Assembly (NCBI GenBank): GCA_963745775.1
Contig: CAVUYY010000009.1
Location: 124,001 to 188,000 of the forward strand
Direction: 5' to 3'
DNA: 64,000 bases
Source: Gaiellasilicea sp963745775
GTDB taxonomy: Bacteria; Actinomycetota; Thermoleophilia; Gaiellales; Gaiellaceae
Every line of letters starts with the position of its first letter. Within the stretch, counting starts at the first letter, position 1. The translations under genes were made by a program, and so were the position numbers. Shown here piece after piece: positions 25,912 to 34,316 of this stretch. Under the pieces are notes generated by a model. The model was not told the origin of the DNA. It made no database searches and worked only from the letters and a program-made list of their open reading frames with translations.

Positions 25912-26794
25912 GAGCGGGCGCCTCGACCGCGCGCTCGCGGCGAGGCCAGAGGTCGGCTCGCGCGCCCTCGCAGAACGGCTGATCGCAACCGGCGACGTGC
26001 TCGTCGACGGGGAGGCGCGGGCGAAGAGCCACCGGCTCGAGGGCGGCGAGGAGATCGTGGCCGAGCTGCCTGCGGACGCCGGCCCGCTCGTGCCGGAAGA
26101 GATGGATCTGCGCGTCGCCTTCGAGGACGAGCACCTGCTCGTGGTGGACAAGCCGGCCGGCATCGTCGTGCATCCGGGCACCGGGCACCGCGAGGGCGGC
26201 ACGCTCGTGCACGGGCTGCTCGCGCTCGACGCGGCCGGTGGCGACGACGAGGACCGTCCCGGGATCGTGCACCGGCTCGATCGCGACACGTCCGGGCTGC
26301 TCGTCGTCGCCCGCTCCGACGAAGCACATACGAGGCTCGAAGAGCTGATCCGGCGTCGCGAGCTGGAGCGGCGTTACCTGGCTCTCGTCAAGGGCAGACC
26401 GCGCTCGCGAACGGGCAGGATCGAGGCGCCGATCGGCCGGGACCGCCAGGACCGGACGCGCCACTCGCTCGATACGGCCACGCCGCGCCGGGCGGTGACG
26501 CACTTCGAGCTCGTCGAGGCGCTCGCCGCGCACACGCTGCTCGAGGTCACGCTCGAAACCGGCCGTACGCATCAGATCCGCGTCCACCTGGAAGCGATCG
26601 ACCTCCCGATCGCGGGCGATCCCGTCTACGGCGTCGCAGGAGACCTGGGCCTCGAGCGCCAGTTCCTCCACGCGGCGCGCCTCACGTTCGAGCATCCGTT
26701 CACGGGCGAGCGGATCGAGACGGAGTCGCCGCTCCCGGATGACCTCGCCGCTGCGCTCGAGCAGGCCAAGAGCCTGGAACAGCCGAGCTTGTAA
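25883..26794 (+). CDS. rluD: RluD-type 23S rRNA pseudouridine synthase
   Basis: 303 residues. The N-terminal S4 RNA-binding domain ('RLDRALAARPEVGSRALAER') is followed by the RluA/RluD catalytic domain: 'LLVVDKPAGIVVHPG', the catalytic Asp in 'IVHRLDRDTSGLLVVA', and 'ETGRTHQIRVHLEAI'. It isomerises uridines of 23S rRNA; the exact sites cannot be read from sequence. TTG start inside the end of lspA, the usual lspA-rluD pairing. Confidence 0.94.
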   Translation: MATLRFRAPESGRLDRALAARPEVGSRALAERLIATGDVLVDGEARAKSHRLEGGEEIVAELPADAGPLVPEEMDLRVAFEDEHLLVVDKPAGIVVHPGTGHREGGTLVHGLLALDAAGGDDEDRPGIVHRLDRDTSGLLVVARSDEAHTRLEELIRRRELERRYLALVKGRPRSRTGRIEAPIGRDRQDRTRHSLDTATPRRAVTHFELVEALAAHTLLEVTLETGRTHQIRVHLEAIDLPIAGDPVYGVAGDLGLERQFLHAARLTFEHPFTGERIETESPLPDDLAAALEQAKSLEQPSL

Positions 26795-26822
26795 CAGTCT
26801 GTTACTAGGCGTTCGCTACACT
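26791..26822 (+). promoter_or_regulatory. Putative rpsB-tsf promoter region with palindrome
   Basis: GTAACAGTCTGTTAC (26791-26805) is a perfect 7+1+7 palindrome that begins inside the rluD stop codon. TACACT at 26817-26822 is a good -10 about 120 nt before rpsB. No convincing -35 is visible, so the palindrome may be an operator for an activator or repressor. Confidence 0.4.
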
Positions 26823-26942
26823 GGGCGCGTCCAGTTCCTGCTCCCCGGCGTGGACGCAAACGAGTGGGGGTGCCGCGTCCTGAACGCGGTTCCGCTCGAC
26901 CACACCGGCAGTACCGCCCAAACCAACCACGTGAAAGGGGCC

Positions 26943-27932
26943 ATGCCCGTGTCAGCTCAACCTGGGTCAGCGCAATCCGCGCCGGTCGTCTCCATGCGCG
27001 AGCTCCTGGAGGCAGGAGTCCACTTCGGTCACCAGACCCGCCGCTGGAACCCGAAGATGAAGCGCTTCATCTTCACCGAGCGGGGCGGGATCTACATCAT
27101 CGATCTCCAGCAGACCTCCGAGCTGCTCCAGGAGGCCTACGACTTCGCCCGCAACATCGCGAGCCGCGGCGGCAGCATCCTCTTCGTCGGGACGAAGAAG
27201 CAGGCCCAGGACTCGATCGAGCAGGAGGCCGCGCGCGTCGGGATGCCGTACGTCTCGAACCGCTGGCTCGGCGGCCTGCTCACGAACTGGAAGACGATCA
27301 CCGACCGGATCGCGCACCTGCACGAGCTTCGCCGCCTGAAGACGGAGGGCCAGCTCGAGCTGCTGCCCGCGAAGGAGCGGATCACGATGCTCGCCGAGCT
27401 CGAGAAGCTCGAGGCGAACCTCGGCGGCGTCGCCGACCTGCGTCGCCAGCCCGACGCGGTCTTCATCGTCGACCTGAAGAAGGAGCAGCTGGCGGTGCGC
27501 GAGGCGCGGCGCCTCGGGCTGCCGATCATTGCGCTCGTCGACACGAACTGCGATCCGGACGAGGCCGACTACATCATTCCGGGCAACGACGACGCGATCC
27601 GCTCCTGCAGCCTGATCGTGCGCGCGATCGCCGAGGGGATCGCCGCCGGCAAGACCCGCGTCACCGAGGCCGAGCTGACCGCCTCGGCGAACGGCAACGG
27701 CAACGGCGCCGCAACCGGCGAGGAGAGCGAGCCCGCGGAGGCCGCAGCGCCTGCGGCCGCCGAGACGCCGGCCGAGCACGAGCCGCTGAGCCAGGGCGAG
27801 ACCGTCGTCGAGCCGGAGACGCCCAGCGAGATCACGGGCCAGGCGGCTGCGGACGAGCCGGCCGTCAGCGCCACCGAAGGAGCGTCGACAGAAGAGCCCG
27901 CAGCAACCACCGAGGGGGAAGAGACTCAGTGA
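26943..27932 (+). CDS. rpsB: 30S ribosomal protein S2
   Basis: 329 residues. The conserved S2 body contains 'LLEAGVHFGHQTRRWNPKMK', 'FVGTKKQAQDSIEQEA', 'RWLGGLLTNWKTI' and 'LVDTNCDPDEADYIIPGNDD'. The last ~80 residues form an acidic, Ala/Glu/Pro-rich low-complexity tail, a lengthening common in actinobacterial S2. The ATG at 26943 follows AAAGGGG. A GTG at 26949 is an alternative. Followed by tsf with a GTGA overlap. Confidence 0.97.
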   Translation: MPVSAQPGSAQSAPVVSMRELLEAGVHFGHQTRRWNPKMKRFIFTERGGIYIIDLQQTSELLQEAYDFARNIASRGGSILFVGTKKQAQDSIEQEAARVGMPYVSNRWLGGLLTNWKTITDRIAHLHELRRLKTEGQLELLPAKERITMLAELEKLEANLGGVADLRRQPDAVFIVDLKKEQLAVREARRLGLPIIALVDTNCDPDEADYIIPGNDDAIRSCSLIVRAIAEGIAAGKTRVTEAELTASANGNGNGAATGEESEPAEAAAPAAAETPAEHEPLSQGETVVEPETPSEITGQAAADEPAVSATEGASTEEPAATTEGEETQ

Positions 27933-28741
27933 GCACCACGATTTCAGCCAGCCTCGTCAAGGAGCTCCGCGACGCAACCGGCGCGGGGATGATGGAGTGC
28001 AAGCGCGCGCTCCAGGAGACGGACGGCGATCTCGACGCCGCGCGGACGCTCCTGCGCGAGCGCGGGATGGCGCTCGCCGGCAAGCGCGCCGGCCGCACGA
28101 CGAGCGAAGGGCTCGTCGGCTACCACCAGAGCGCCGAGCGCGTGACGATGGTGGCAGTCGGCTGCGAGACAGAGCCGGTGTCGAACAACGACGAGTTCCA
28201 GGAGTTCGCCAAGAAGGTGCTCGATCTCGTCGACGAGGAAGGCCCGGAGGAGCTCGCGCAGCTCGAGCAGGAGCGCGTCGAGCTCGTCGGCAAGCTCGGC
28301 GAGAACATCGTCGTCACCGGCGCCGAGCGCTATGACGCGGTCGGGATCGGCGAGACGCTCGGCGCCTACGTGCATCCACCGGCGAACAAGCTCGGCGTCG
28401 TCGTCAAGCTCGCCGGCGGCTCGCCCGAGCTCGCGCGGCAGCTCGCGATGCATATCTCCTTCGGCCGGCCCGAATGGCTCGCGAAGGAGGACGTGCCGGC
28501 GGACGTCGTCGAGGCCGAGAAGCAGATCCTGCTCAACTCGGACGAGCTCGAGGGCAAGCCGGAGCAGGCGAAGGAGAAGATCGTGGAGGGGATGCTCGCG
28601 AAGCGCTTCTACGCCGCGCAGCCGGGCGGGACGCTCACGGAGCAGCCGTGGATCCACGACTCGGCGAAGACCGTCGGGCAGGCGCTCGCCGAGGCAGAGG
28701 CGCGTGTCCTCGCCTTCAAGCTGCTCGCTGTCGCAGAATAG
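27929..28741 (+). CDS. tsf: Translation elongation factor Ts
   Basis: Guanine nucleotide exchange factor for EF-Tu. 270 residues: N-terminal UBA-like domain 'LVKELRDATGAGMMECKRAL', the core with 'VGCETEPVSNNDEF', and the tail 'EQPWIHDSAKTVGQALAE'. GTG start overlapping the rpsB stop, the conserved rpsB-tsf operon. Confidence 0.97.
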   Translation: MSTTISASLVKELRDATGAGMMECKRALQETDGDLDAARTLLRERGMALAGKRAGRTTSEGLVGYHQSAERVTMVAVGCETEPVSNNDEFQEFAKKVLDLVDEEGPEELAQLEQERVELVGKLGENIVVTGAERYDAVGIGETLGAYVHPPANKLGVVVKLAGGSPELARQLAMHISFGRPEWLAKEDVPADVVEAEKQILLNSDELEGKPEQAKEKIVEGMLAKRFYAAQPGGTLTEQPWIHDSAKTVGQALAEAEARVLAFKLLAVAE

Positions 28742-28745
28742 GACC

Positions 28746-29534
28746 GTGACGGTCCAGCCGGAAGCGGTGGAGCACGCGCCGACCACCTCGAGAGAGGGGG
28801 AGGTCGTTCCGGCCTTCCGCAGGGTGCTGCTGAAGCTCTCGGGCGAGGCCCTGATGGGCCAGCAGGAGTACGGGATCGACCCGGAGCGCGTGGCGCGGAT
28901 CGCCGACGAGATCGTGGACGTCCAGAGCGGCGGCCTCGAGCTCGCGATCGTGGTCGGCGGCGGCAACATCTACCGCGGGATCGCGGCGGCTGCGGACGGG
29001 ATGGACCGCGCCACCGGCGACTACGCCGGGATGCTCGCGACCGTCCTGAACGCGCTGGCGCTCCAGGACGCGCTCGAGCGGCTCGGCGCGCTGACGCGGG
29101 TGCTCTCCGCGCTCGAGGTCTCGGAGGTCGCCGAGCCATACATCCGCCGTCGCGCGATGCGCCACCTCGAGAAGGGGCGGATCGTGATCTTCGCCGCCGG
29201 CACGGGCAACCCGTTCTTCACGACCGACACGGCCGCTGCTCTCCGGGCGCTCGAGATCGGCGCCGAGGCGCTCCTGATGGGGAAGAACGGGACGAGCGGC
29301 GTCTTCGACGGCGACCCGCGCACCGATCCCGACGCCGTCTTCCTTCCCCGGCTCACGCACCTCGAGGCGATCGAGCGAGGTCTGCGCGTGATGGATACGA
29401 CGGCGCTCTCGCTCTGCATGGAGAATCGGCTGCCGATCTACGTCTTCGAGCTCGCGGCCGGCAACATCCTCCGGGTGGCGAGCGGGGAGCGAGTCGGCAC
29501 GATCATCACGACCCCCATGACCGAGGAGGCCTGA
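28746..29534 (+). CDS. pyrH: UMP kinase
   Basis: 262 residues of the amino acid kinase fold. 'RVLLKLSGEALMG' forms the phosphate loop, with 'VVGGGNIYRGI', 'GTGNPFFTTDTAAALRA' and 'NGTSGVFDGDPR'. It phosphorylates UMP to UDP, feeding pyrimidine and UDP-sugar pools. The GTG start adds about 24 unconserved residues before the kinase domain. Standard rpsB-tsf-pyrH-frr order. Confidence 0.96.
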   Translation: MTVQPEAVEHAPTTSREGEVVPAFRRVLLKLSGEALMGQQEYGIDPERVARIADEIVDVQSGGLELAIVVGGGNIYRGIAAAADGMDRATGDYAGMLATVLNALALQDALERLGALTRVLSALEVSEVAEPYIRRRAMRHLEKGRIVIFAAGTGNPFFTTDTAAALRALEIGAEALLMGKNGTSGVFDGDPRTDPDAVFLPRLTHLEAIERGLRVMDTTALSLCMENRLPIYVFELAAGNILRVASGERVGTIITTPMTEEA

Positions 29535-30098
29535 ATGGCGACGATCGAGGAGTTCCTGCAGGACGCGACCCGTCGCATGGACAGGTCGATCGAGACCACG
29601 CGGACCGAGTTCAACGGCGTTCGGACCGGGCGGGCGTCTGCAGCGCTCCTCGACCGGATCACCATCGACTACTACGGCACCGTCACGCCGCTCAAGAATC
29701 TGGCCACGATCGGAGCGCCCGAGCCGCGCCTCCTCACCGTGCAGCCCTTCGACCCGACCCAGATCAAGGCGATCGAGAAGGCGATCCAGGAATCCGATCT
29801 CGGCCTGACGCCTTCGAACGACGGCAAGGTCGTGCGCCTGCCGATCCCGCAACTCACCGAAGAACGTCGCAAGGAGCTCGTCAAGCTCGTGCGCCGCTAC
29901 GGCGAGGAGGGCAAGGTCGCGATCCGGAACGTCCGGCGCGACGTGATGAAGCACCTCGAAGAGCTCGTCCGGAACGGCGAGGTGGGCGACGACGAGGAAC
30001 GGCGCGGCGAGGCGCAGGTGCAGAAGCTGACCGACGAGCACACGAAGACCATCGACGGGCTGATCAAGCACAAGGAAACCGAGATCATGGAGGTTTGA
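29535..30098 (+). CDS. frr: Ribosome recycling factor
   Basis: 187 residues, the family norm. 'RTEFNGVRTGRASAALLDRI', 'TVQPFDPTQIKAIEKAIQ' and the C-terminal helix 'QKLTDEHTKTIDGLIKHKE' are diagnostic. With EF-G it splits post-termination ribosomes. The ATG directly abuts the pyrH stop. Confidence 0.97.
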   Translation: MATIEEFLQDATRRMDRSIETTRTEFNGVRTGRASAALLDRITIDYYGTVTPLKNLATIGAPEPRLLTVQPFDPTQIKAIEKAIQESDLGLTPSNDGKVVRLPIPQLTEERRKELVKLVRRYGEEGKVAIRNVRRDVMKHLEELVRNGEVGDDEERRGEAQVQKLTDEHTKTIDGLIKHKETEIMEV

Positions 30099-30118
30099 GC
30101 GCCGTGCGCTCAAACCTC
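30090..30118 (+). terminator. 13-bp hairpin spanning the frr stop codon
   Basis: GAGGTTTGAGCGC (30090-30102), loop CGT, GCGCTCAAACCTC (30106-30118). A perfect stem that includes the frr stop codon. There is no T tract, and uppS starts 6 nt later, so it may modulate rather than end read-through. Confidence 0.55.
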
Positions 30119-30123
30119 TCGAC

Positions 30124-30840
30124 GTGACTGCTGTGGCCGCCCTCGACCCCGCCGCGACCGACGCTCGCAGCGTGGCGATCATCATGGACGGCAACGGGCG
30201 CTGGGCCGAGGCGCGAGGATTACCGGTCGCCGACGGCCATCGCGCGGGGACTCGAGCACTGCGTCGGACCGTCGAGGCGGCGATCGACCTCGGTGTCCGC
30301 TCGCTCGCGGTGTACGCCTTCTCGACCGAGAACTGGTCGCGCCCGGCAGAGGAGGTCGAAGACCTGATGGAGATCTTCGGCGAGACGATCGAGCGCGAGC
30401 TGCCGGATCTCGCGGAACAGGGCGTCCGGAGCAGGTTCTTCGGTCGCCGCGACCGGGCGCCCGCACCGCTTCGCGCCCAGATGGAGAGCCTCGAGACGGA
30501 GACCGCGGGAAACGACCGCCTCGATCTGTGGATCGCCTTCGACTACGGCGGCCGGGCCGAGCTCGTCGACGCAGCACGGCGCCTCGTCGAGGACGGGCTC
30601 GCGCCCGATGAGATCGACGAGGAATCGCTCGCGACGCGGCTTCATGCGCCGGAGCTGCCCGATCCCGATCTCCTGATCCGCACCTCGGGCGAGCTGCGGC
30701 TCTCGAACTTCCTCCTCTGGCAGAGCGCCTATGCCGAGCTCGTCTTCGTCGACACGCTTTGGCCGGATTTCGGTCGCGACCAGCTGGCGAGCGCCCTCGG
30801 CGAGTATGCGAGCCGGCGCCGACGGTTCGGCGGCAGATGA
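30124..30840 (+). CDS. uppS: Undecaprenyl diphosphate synthase
   Basis: 238 residues of the cis-prenyltransferase family: 'VAIIMDGNGRWAEARGLP' with the catalytic Asp, 'YAFSTENWSRP', and the C-terminal 'DLLIRTSGELRLSNFLLWQ'. It makes the C55 (or related) carrier lipid for peptidoglycan. GTG start. Overlaps cdsA by an ATGA. Confidence 0.95.
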   Translation: MTAVAALDPAATDARSVAIIMDGNGRWAEARGLPVADGHRAGTRALRRTVEAAIDLGVRSLAVYAFSTENWSRPAEEVEDLMEIFGETIERELPDLAEQGVRSRFFGRRDRAPAPLRAQMESLETETAGNDRLDLWIAFDYGGRAELVDAARRLVEDGLAPDEIDEESLATRLHAPELPDPDLLIRTSGELRLSNFLLWQSAYAELVFVDTLWPDFGRDQLASALGEYASRRRRFGGR

Positions 30841-31631
30841 ATCAGCTCGTCTCGCGCGTGCTGGTCACGGTCGTGGCGCTGCCGATCGTGCTCTACCTCG
30901 TGTGGCTCGGCGGCTGGTGGATCTTCGCGCTCGCGCTCGTCGCGGCGCTGATCGCCCTCCACGAGCTCTACGTGATGGCCCGGGAGCTGCGGCCGCTCGT
31001 CCTCGCCGGCTACGCGGGCGCGATCGCGACCCTGCTCGGAGCCCAGCTCGGCGGCCCCGTCTGGATGACGGGCGGCTTCATGCTCACGCTCTTCCTGGCG
31101 TTCGTGCTCTACGGGATCGCGGCGACGCGACAGACGGCGACGATCACGATCAGCTCGACGGTCACGGGCGTCGCGTGGATCGCGCTCGGCCTCAGCCATC
31201 TGCTCCTGATCCGCGCGCTGCCCGAGCACGGCCGGCTCGCCGTCTTCACCGTTCTGATCGCCGTCTTCGCCGACGACACGGCGGCGTACGCAGTCGGCCG
31301 GCTCGTCGGCAGGCACAAGCTCGCGCCCACACTCTCCCCGGGGAAGACGTGGGAAGGGTTTCTCGCCGGCACGGCTGTGGCGATCGCGGTCGCCTTCTTC
31401 GCCCTCTACGACCAGGACTTCCTGTCGATTCCCCAGTCGCTCGTGCTCGGCGCTGCGATCGCCGTCGCAGGCGCCGCAGGCGACCTCTTCGAGTCGGCGC
31501 TGAAGCGCGACCTCCAGGTGAAGGACTCCGGCAGGCTCCTCGGCGGCCACGGCGGCATGCTCGACCGGATCGACGCGCACCTCTTCGCAGCGGTCGCGGC
31601 GTTCTACGTCATCCTCGCGTTCGGAAGCTAG
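30837..31631 (+). CDS. cdsA: Phosphatidate cytidylyltransferase
   Basis: 264 residues with about eight hydrophobic segments. The CDS signature is visible in 'GDLFESALKRDLQVKDSGRLLGGHGGMLDRID' broken here for reading as 'SALKRDLQVKDSG' and 'GHGGMLDRIDAHL'. It makes CDP-diacylglycerol, the substrate of the PgsA encoded at 41494. The ATG at 30837 overlaps the uppS stop. Conserved frr-uppS-cdsA-dxr-rseP order. Confidence 0.94.
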   Translation: MNQLVSRVLVTVVALPIVLYLVWLGGWWIFALALVAALIALHELYVMARELRPLVLAGYAGAIATLLGAQLGGPVWMTGGFMLTLFLAFVLYGIAATRQTATITISSTVTGVAWIALGLSHLLLIRALPEHGRLAVFTVLIAVFADDTAAYAVGRLVGRHKLAPTLSPGKTWEGFLAGTAVAIAVAFFALYDQDFLSIPQSLVLGAAIAVAGAAGDLFESALKRDLQVKDSGRLLGGHGGMLDRIDAHLFAAVAAFYVILAFGS

Positions 31632-31951
31632 TGCCGCTCCGCCTGCTCGCCTTCGCGCTCGTCGTACTCGCGCTCGCCGGCTGTCGCGGCGACGACGAGC
31701 CGGAGCCGCCACTCGACATCCGCTCCCAGCCGGTCGAGTACCGAGGCGCCTACGCGATCTGCTCGATCGGCTCCGTCCGCTACGTCGCGCAACGATACGG
31801 CGTGGCCGAGGCGACGCCCGAGGCGGTGGCCGACGCCGCTGCGAAGGCGGTCGGCAGCACCTCGCCGCAAAGCGCCGAGCACGCCCGGCGCGGCTGCCTC
31901 GACGCGATCGCGGCCCGCGCGCCTCGGCAGCCCGGCAACGAAGCCCCCTGA
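31631..31951 (+). CDS. Small putative lipoprotein
   Basis: 106 residues. A basic start and hydrophobic stretch end in the lipobox 'LALAGC', so Cys is the predicted lipidated residue. The mature part 'YRGAYAICSIGSVRYVAQRY' followed by 'PEAVADAAAKAVG' resembles no family I know. The GTG start overlaps the cdsA stop. A cell-surface role linked to the envelope operon is plausible but unproven. Confidence 0.75.
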   Translation: MPLRLLAFALVVLALAGCRGDDEPEPPLDIRSQPVEYRGAYAICSIGSVRYVAQRYGVAEATPEAVADAAAKAVGSTSPQSAEHARRGCLDAIAARAPRQPGNEAP

Positions 31952-31975
31952 CCGTCCGGCGGTGCCCCGTACACT
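31948..31975 (+). promoter_or_regulatory. Leaderless promoter of dxr
   Basis: CTGACC (31948-31953) and TACACT (31970-31975) are separated by 16 bp. The GTG of dxr follows 6 nt after the -10. Confidence 0.5.
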
Positions 31976-31981
31976 GAGCCC

Positions 31982-33058
31982 GTGCGGCGGATCGCCCTCC
32001 TAGGAGCCACCGGCTCCATCGGCACGCAGGCAATCGCCGTGATCGAGTCCACCGAGGAACTCGAGCTCTGCGCCCTCGCGTCCGGCTCGAGCGGCCTGGA
32101 GCAGCTCGCGGCCAGACACGGCGTCGAGCACGTCCAGACAGGCGGCGACCTGACCGAGCTGCTCGAGCGCGCCGAGCCCGACGTCGTCCTGAACGCCGTC
32201 GTCGGCTTTGCGGGAATCGGTGCGACGCTCTGGGCGCTCGAGCATGGCGTGACGCTCGCGCTCGCGAACAAGGAGAGCCTCGTCGCAGCGGGCGACCTGG
32301 CGCTCGCGGCGCACCAGCGTGGGGGAGGCCTGCTGCTCCCGGTCGATTCCGAGCATTCGGCGGCCTTCCAATGCCTCGAAGGCCGATCGCCGGACAGCGT
32401 CCACTCGCTCGTCCTCACGGCGTCGGGCGGCCCGTTCCACGGCCGGAGCTGCGAGGAGCTCGCGGACGTCACGATCGAGGAGGCGCTCGCTCACCCGACG
32501 TGGAGCATGGGCCCGAAGATCACGATCGATTCCGCCACGCTCGCGAACAAGGGGTTGGAGCTGATCGAGGCGCACGTCCTCTTCGGGCTCCCCTACGACC
32601 ACCTCGAGGTCGTCGTCCACCCGAGCTCCGTCGTCCACGCGCTCGTCCGCTTCCGGGACGGTGCCGCGCTGGCGCACCTCGGCTATCCCGACATGCGAGT
32701 GCCGATCTCCTGGGCCTTGACGTACCCGGACCGGGCGGCGACGGACCTGCCCCAGCTCGATCTCGCCGGCGGGCTCACGCTCGAGTTCTCGGCGCCCGAC
32801 CTCGCGACCTTCCCGCTGCTCGCGCTCGCACGCCGGGCCGGCGAGCTGGGCGGCACCTATCCGTGTGCATACAACGCGGCGAACGAGACCGCCGTCGCCG
32901 CGTTTCTGGACGGCCGGCTCTCGTTCCTCGGGATTCCCGAGCTCGTCGCGGAGGCGCTCGACGCCGTCGACGGCGCTCCCGCTCGCGACCTCGACGAGCT
33001 CTTCGAGGCGGATGAGGAGGCCCGGCGTCTGGCCGCGCGGGGAATGTCCGTCAAGTGA
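31982..33058 (+). CDS. dxr: 1-deoxy-D-xylulose 5-phosphate reductoisomerase
   Basis: Second step of the MEP isoprenoid pathway, using NADPH. 358 residues: 'IALLGATGSIGTQA' binds NADPH, 'ANKESLVAAG', 'LLPVDSEHSA' and 'LTASGGPFHG' with 'TWSMGPKITIDSATLANKG' hold the metal and substrate. A leaderless promoter precedes it. The stop overlaps rseP. Confidence 0.96.
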   Translation: MRRIALLGATGSIGTQAIAVIESTEELELCALASGSSGLEQLAARHGVEHVQTGGDLTELLERAEPDVVLNAVVGFAGIGATLWALEHGVTLALANKESLVAAGDLALAAHQRGGGLLLPVDSEHSAAFQCLEGRSPDSVHSLVLTASGGPFHGRSCEELADVTIEEALAHPTWSMGPKITIDSATLANKGLELIEAHVLFGLPYDHLEVVVHPSSVVHALVRFRDGAALAHLGYPDMRVPISWALTYPDRAATDLPQLDLAGGLTLEFSAPDLATFPLLALARRAGELGGTYPCAYNAANETAVAAFLDGRLSFLGIPELVAEALDAVDGAPARDLDELFEADEEARRLAARGMSVK

Positions 33059-34269
33059 GCATCTTCATCTCGATCGTCGGGCTCGGACTCTTGATCCTGA
33101 TTCACGAGGCGGGTCACTTCTTCGTCGCGCGCGCCGTCGGGATGAACCCGCGCAAGTTCTACATCGGCTTCCCGCCGGCGCTCGCGAAGACCACGCGCAA
33201 CGGGATCGAGTACGGGATCGGGACGATCCCGCTCGGTGGTTACGTCAAGATCCCGGGCATGCACCGGCCCGCGGCCGGCGACCTCGACGTCCACTTCGGT
33301 CGTGCGGTCTCCGAGCAGCCGTCGCTCGGGCCAGGCGTCGAGGAGCTCCGGCGTCGCCTGGCGGTAGAGGATCACGAGCACTCGCGGGAGGCGGTCGCAA
33401 GGCTCGAAGCCGAGCTCGAGCGGGCCGAGCTGTCACCGCTCGCGCGAAAGGCCGCGGACCGGGGCGTCGAGGACGTCGGCGACGCCCTCGGCCCGGACGC
33501 GTACTGGCGCGCCCGAACGTGGAAGCGGGTGGCCGTGATCTTTGCCGGTCCGGGCGCGAACCTGCTTCTGGCGATCGTCCTCTTCACCGCGCTCTTCATG
33601 GCCGGCGGAGGCCGGGCGACGCAGACGGTCGACGAGATCGTTCCCGGCTCGCCCGCCGCGAGCGCCGGGCTGCAGGCCGGGGACCGGATCGTCGCGATCG
33701 ACGGCCAGGCGATCGACTCGCCGGGGGACATCCCCGAGCGGATCTCCGGCTCGGACGGCCAGGAGCTGACGGTGACCGTGGTTCGCGCCGGCGAGTCGGT
33801 CGTGCTCGGTCCCGCTCGTCCCGCGCTGACCGACGGCGCCTACCGGCTCGGCTTTGCCCTGCGGGGCGAGGCTCTCGGCCCGGTCGAGTCGGCCTGGCAA
33901 GCGATCCGAGTAACCGGCATCGTCACGAAGGCGATCGGCGGCTCCGTCGGCCGGCTCGTGACCGGCGACGGAAGGGAGGAGATCTCGAGCCCGGTCGGGA
34001 TCGTGCAGGGCTCCTCGCAGGCGGTGGAGCGGGGCGCCGAGTCCTATCTCTGGGTTCTCGGCCTGATCAGCCTCTCGCTCGCGCTCCTCAACCTGCTGCC
34101 GCTGCTCCCGCTCGACGGGGGCCACATTGCCTTCTCGTTGCTCGAGGGGATCCGCGGTAAAGCGGTTGCCCGCGAGGTGTACGAGCGGGTATCCGTCGTC
34201 GGGATCGCAATCGTGCTCCTGCTCTTCTTCATCGGCCTCTCCAACGACATCGGGCGGCTGGGCAGCTAG
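33055..34269 (+). CDS. rseP: RseP-type site-2 intramembrane zinc metalloprotease
   Basis: 404 residues. The first helix carries the zinc motif 'LILIHEAGHFFVARAVG', the third region holds a PDZ domain ('GSPAASAGLQAGDRIVAIDG'), and the C-terminal helices carry 'LPLLPLDGGHIAF'. It cleaves membrane-bound regulators such as anti-sigma factors within the bilayer. Between 'GMHRP' and 'YWRARTWKRVAVIFAGPG' lies an inserted ~75-residue charged helical segment not found in E. coli RseP. GTG start overlapping the dxr stop. Confidence 0.93.
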   Translation: MSIFISIVGLGLLILIHEAGHFFVARAVGMNPRKFYIGFPPALAKTTRNGIEYGIGTIPLGGYVKIPGMHRPAAGDLDVHFGRAVSEQPSLGPGVEELRRRLAVEDHEHSREAVARLEAELERAELSPLARKAADRGVEDVGDALGPDAYWRARTWKRVAVIFAGPGANLLLAIVLFTALFMAGGGRATQTVDEIVPGSPAASAGLQAGDRIVAIDGQAIDSPGDIPERISGSDGQELTVTVVRAGESVVLGPARPALTDGAYRLGFALRGEALGPVESAWQAIRVTGIVTKAIGGSVGRLVTGDGREEISSPVGIVQGSSQAVERGAESYLWVLGLISLSLALLNLLPLLPLDGGHIAFSLLEGIRGKAVAREVYERVSVVGIAIVLLLFFIGLSNDIGRLGS

Positions 34270-34304
34270 AGACGTGTGTTCATAGAGCACAAACTGGCCC
34301 TCGC

Positions 34305-34310
34305 TACCCT
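34305..34310 (+). promoter_or_regulatory. Leaderless -10 element of ispG
   Basis: TACCCT ends 6 nt before the ATG at 34317, in the gap after rseP. Confidence 0.5.
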
Positions 34311-34316
34311 GTAGCG

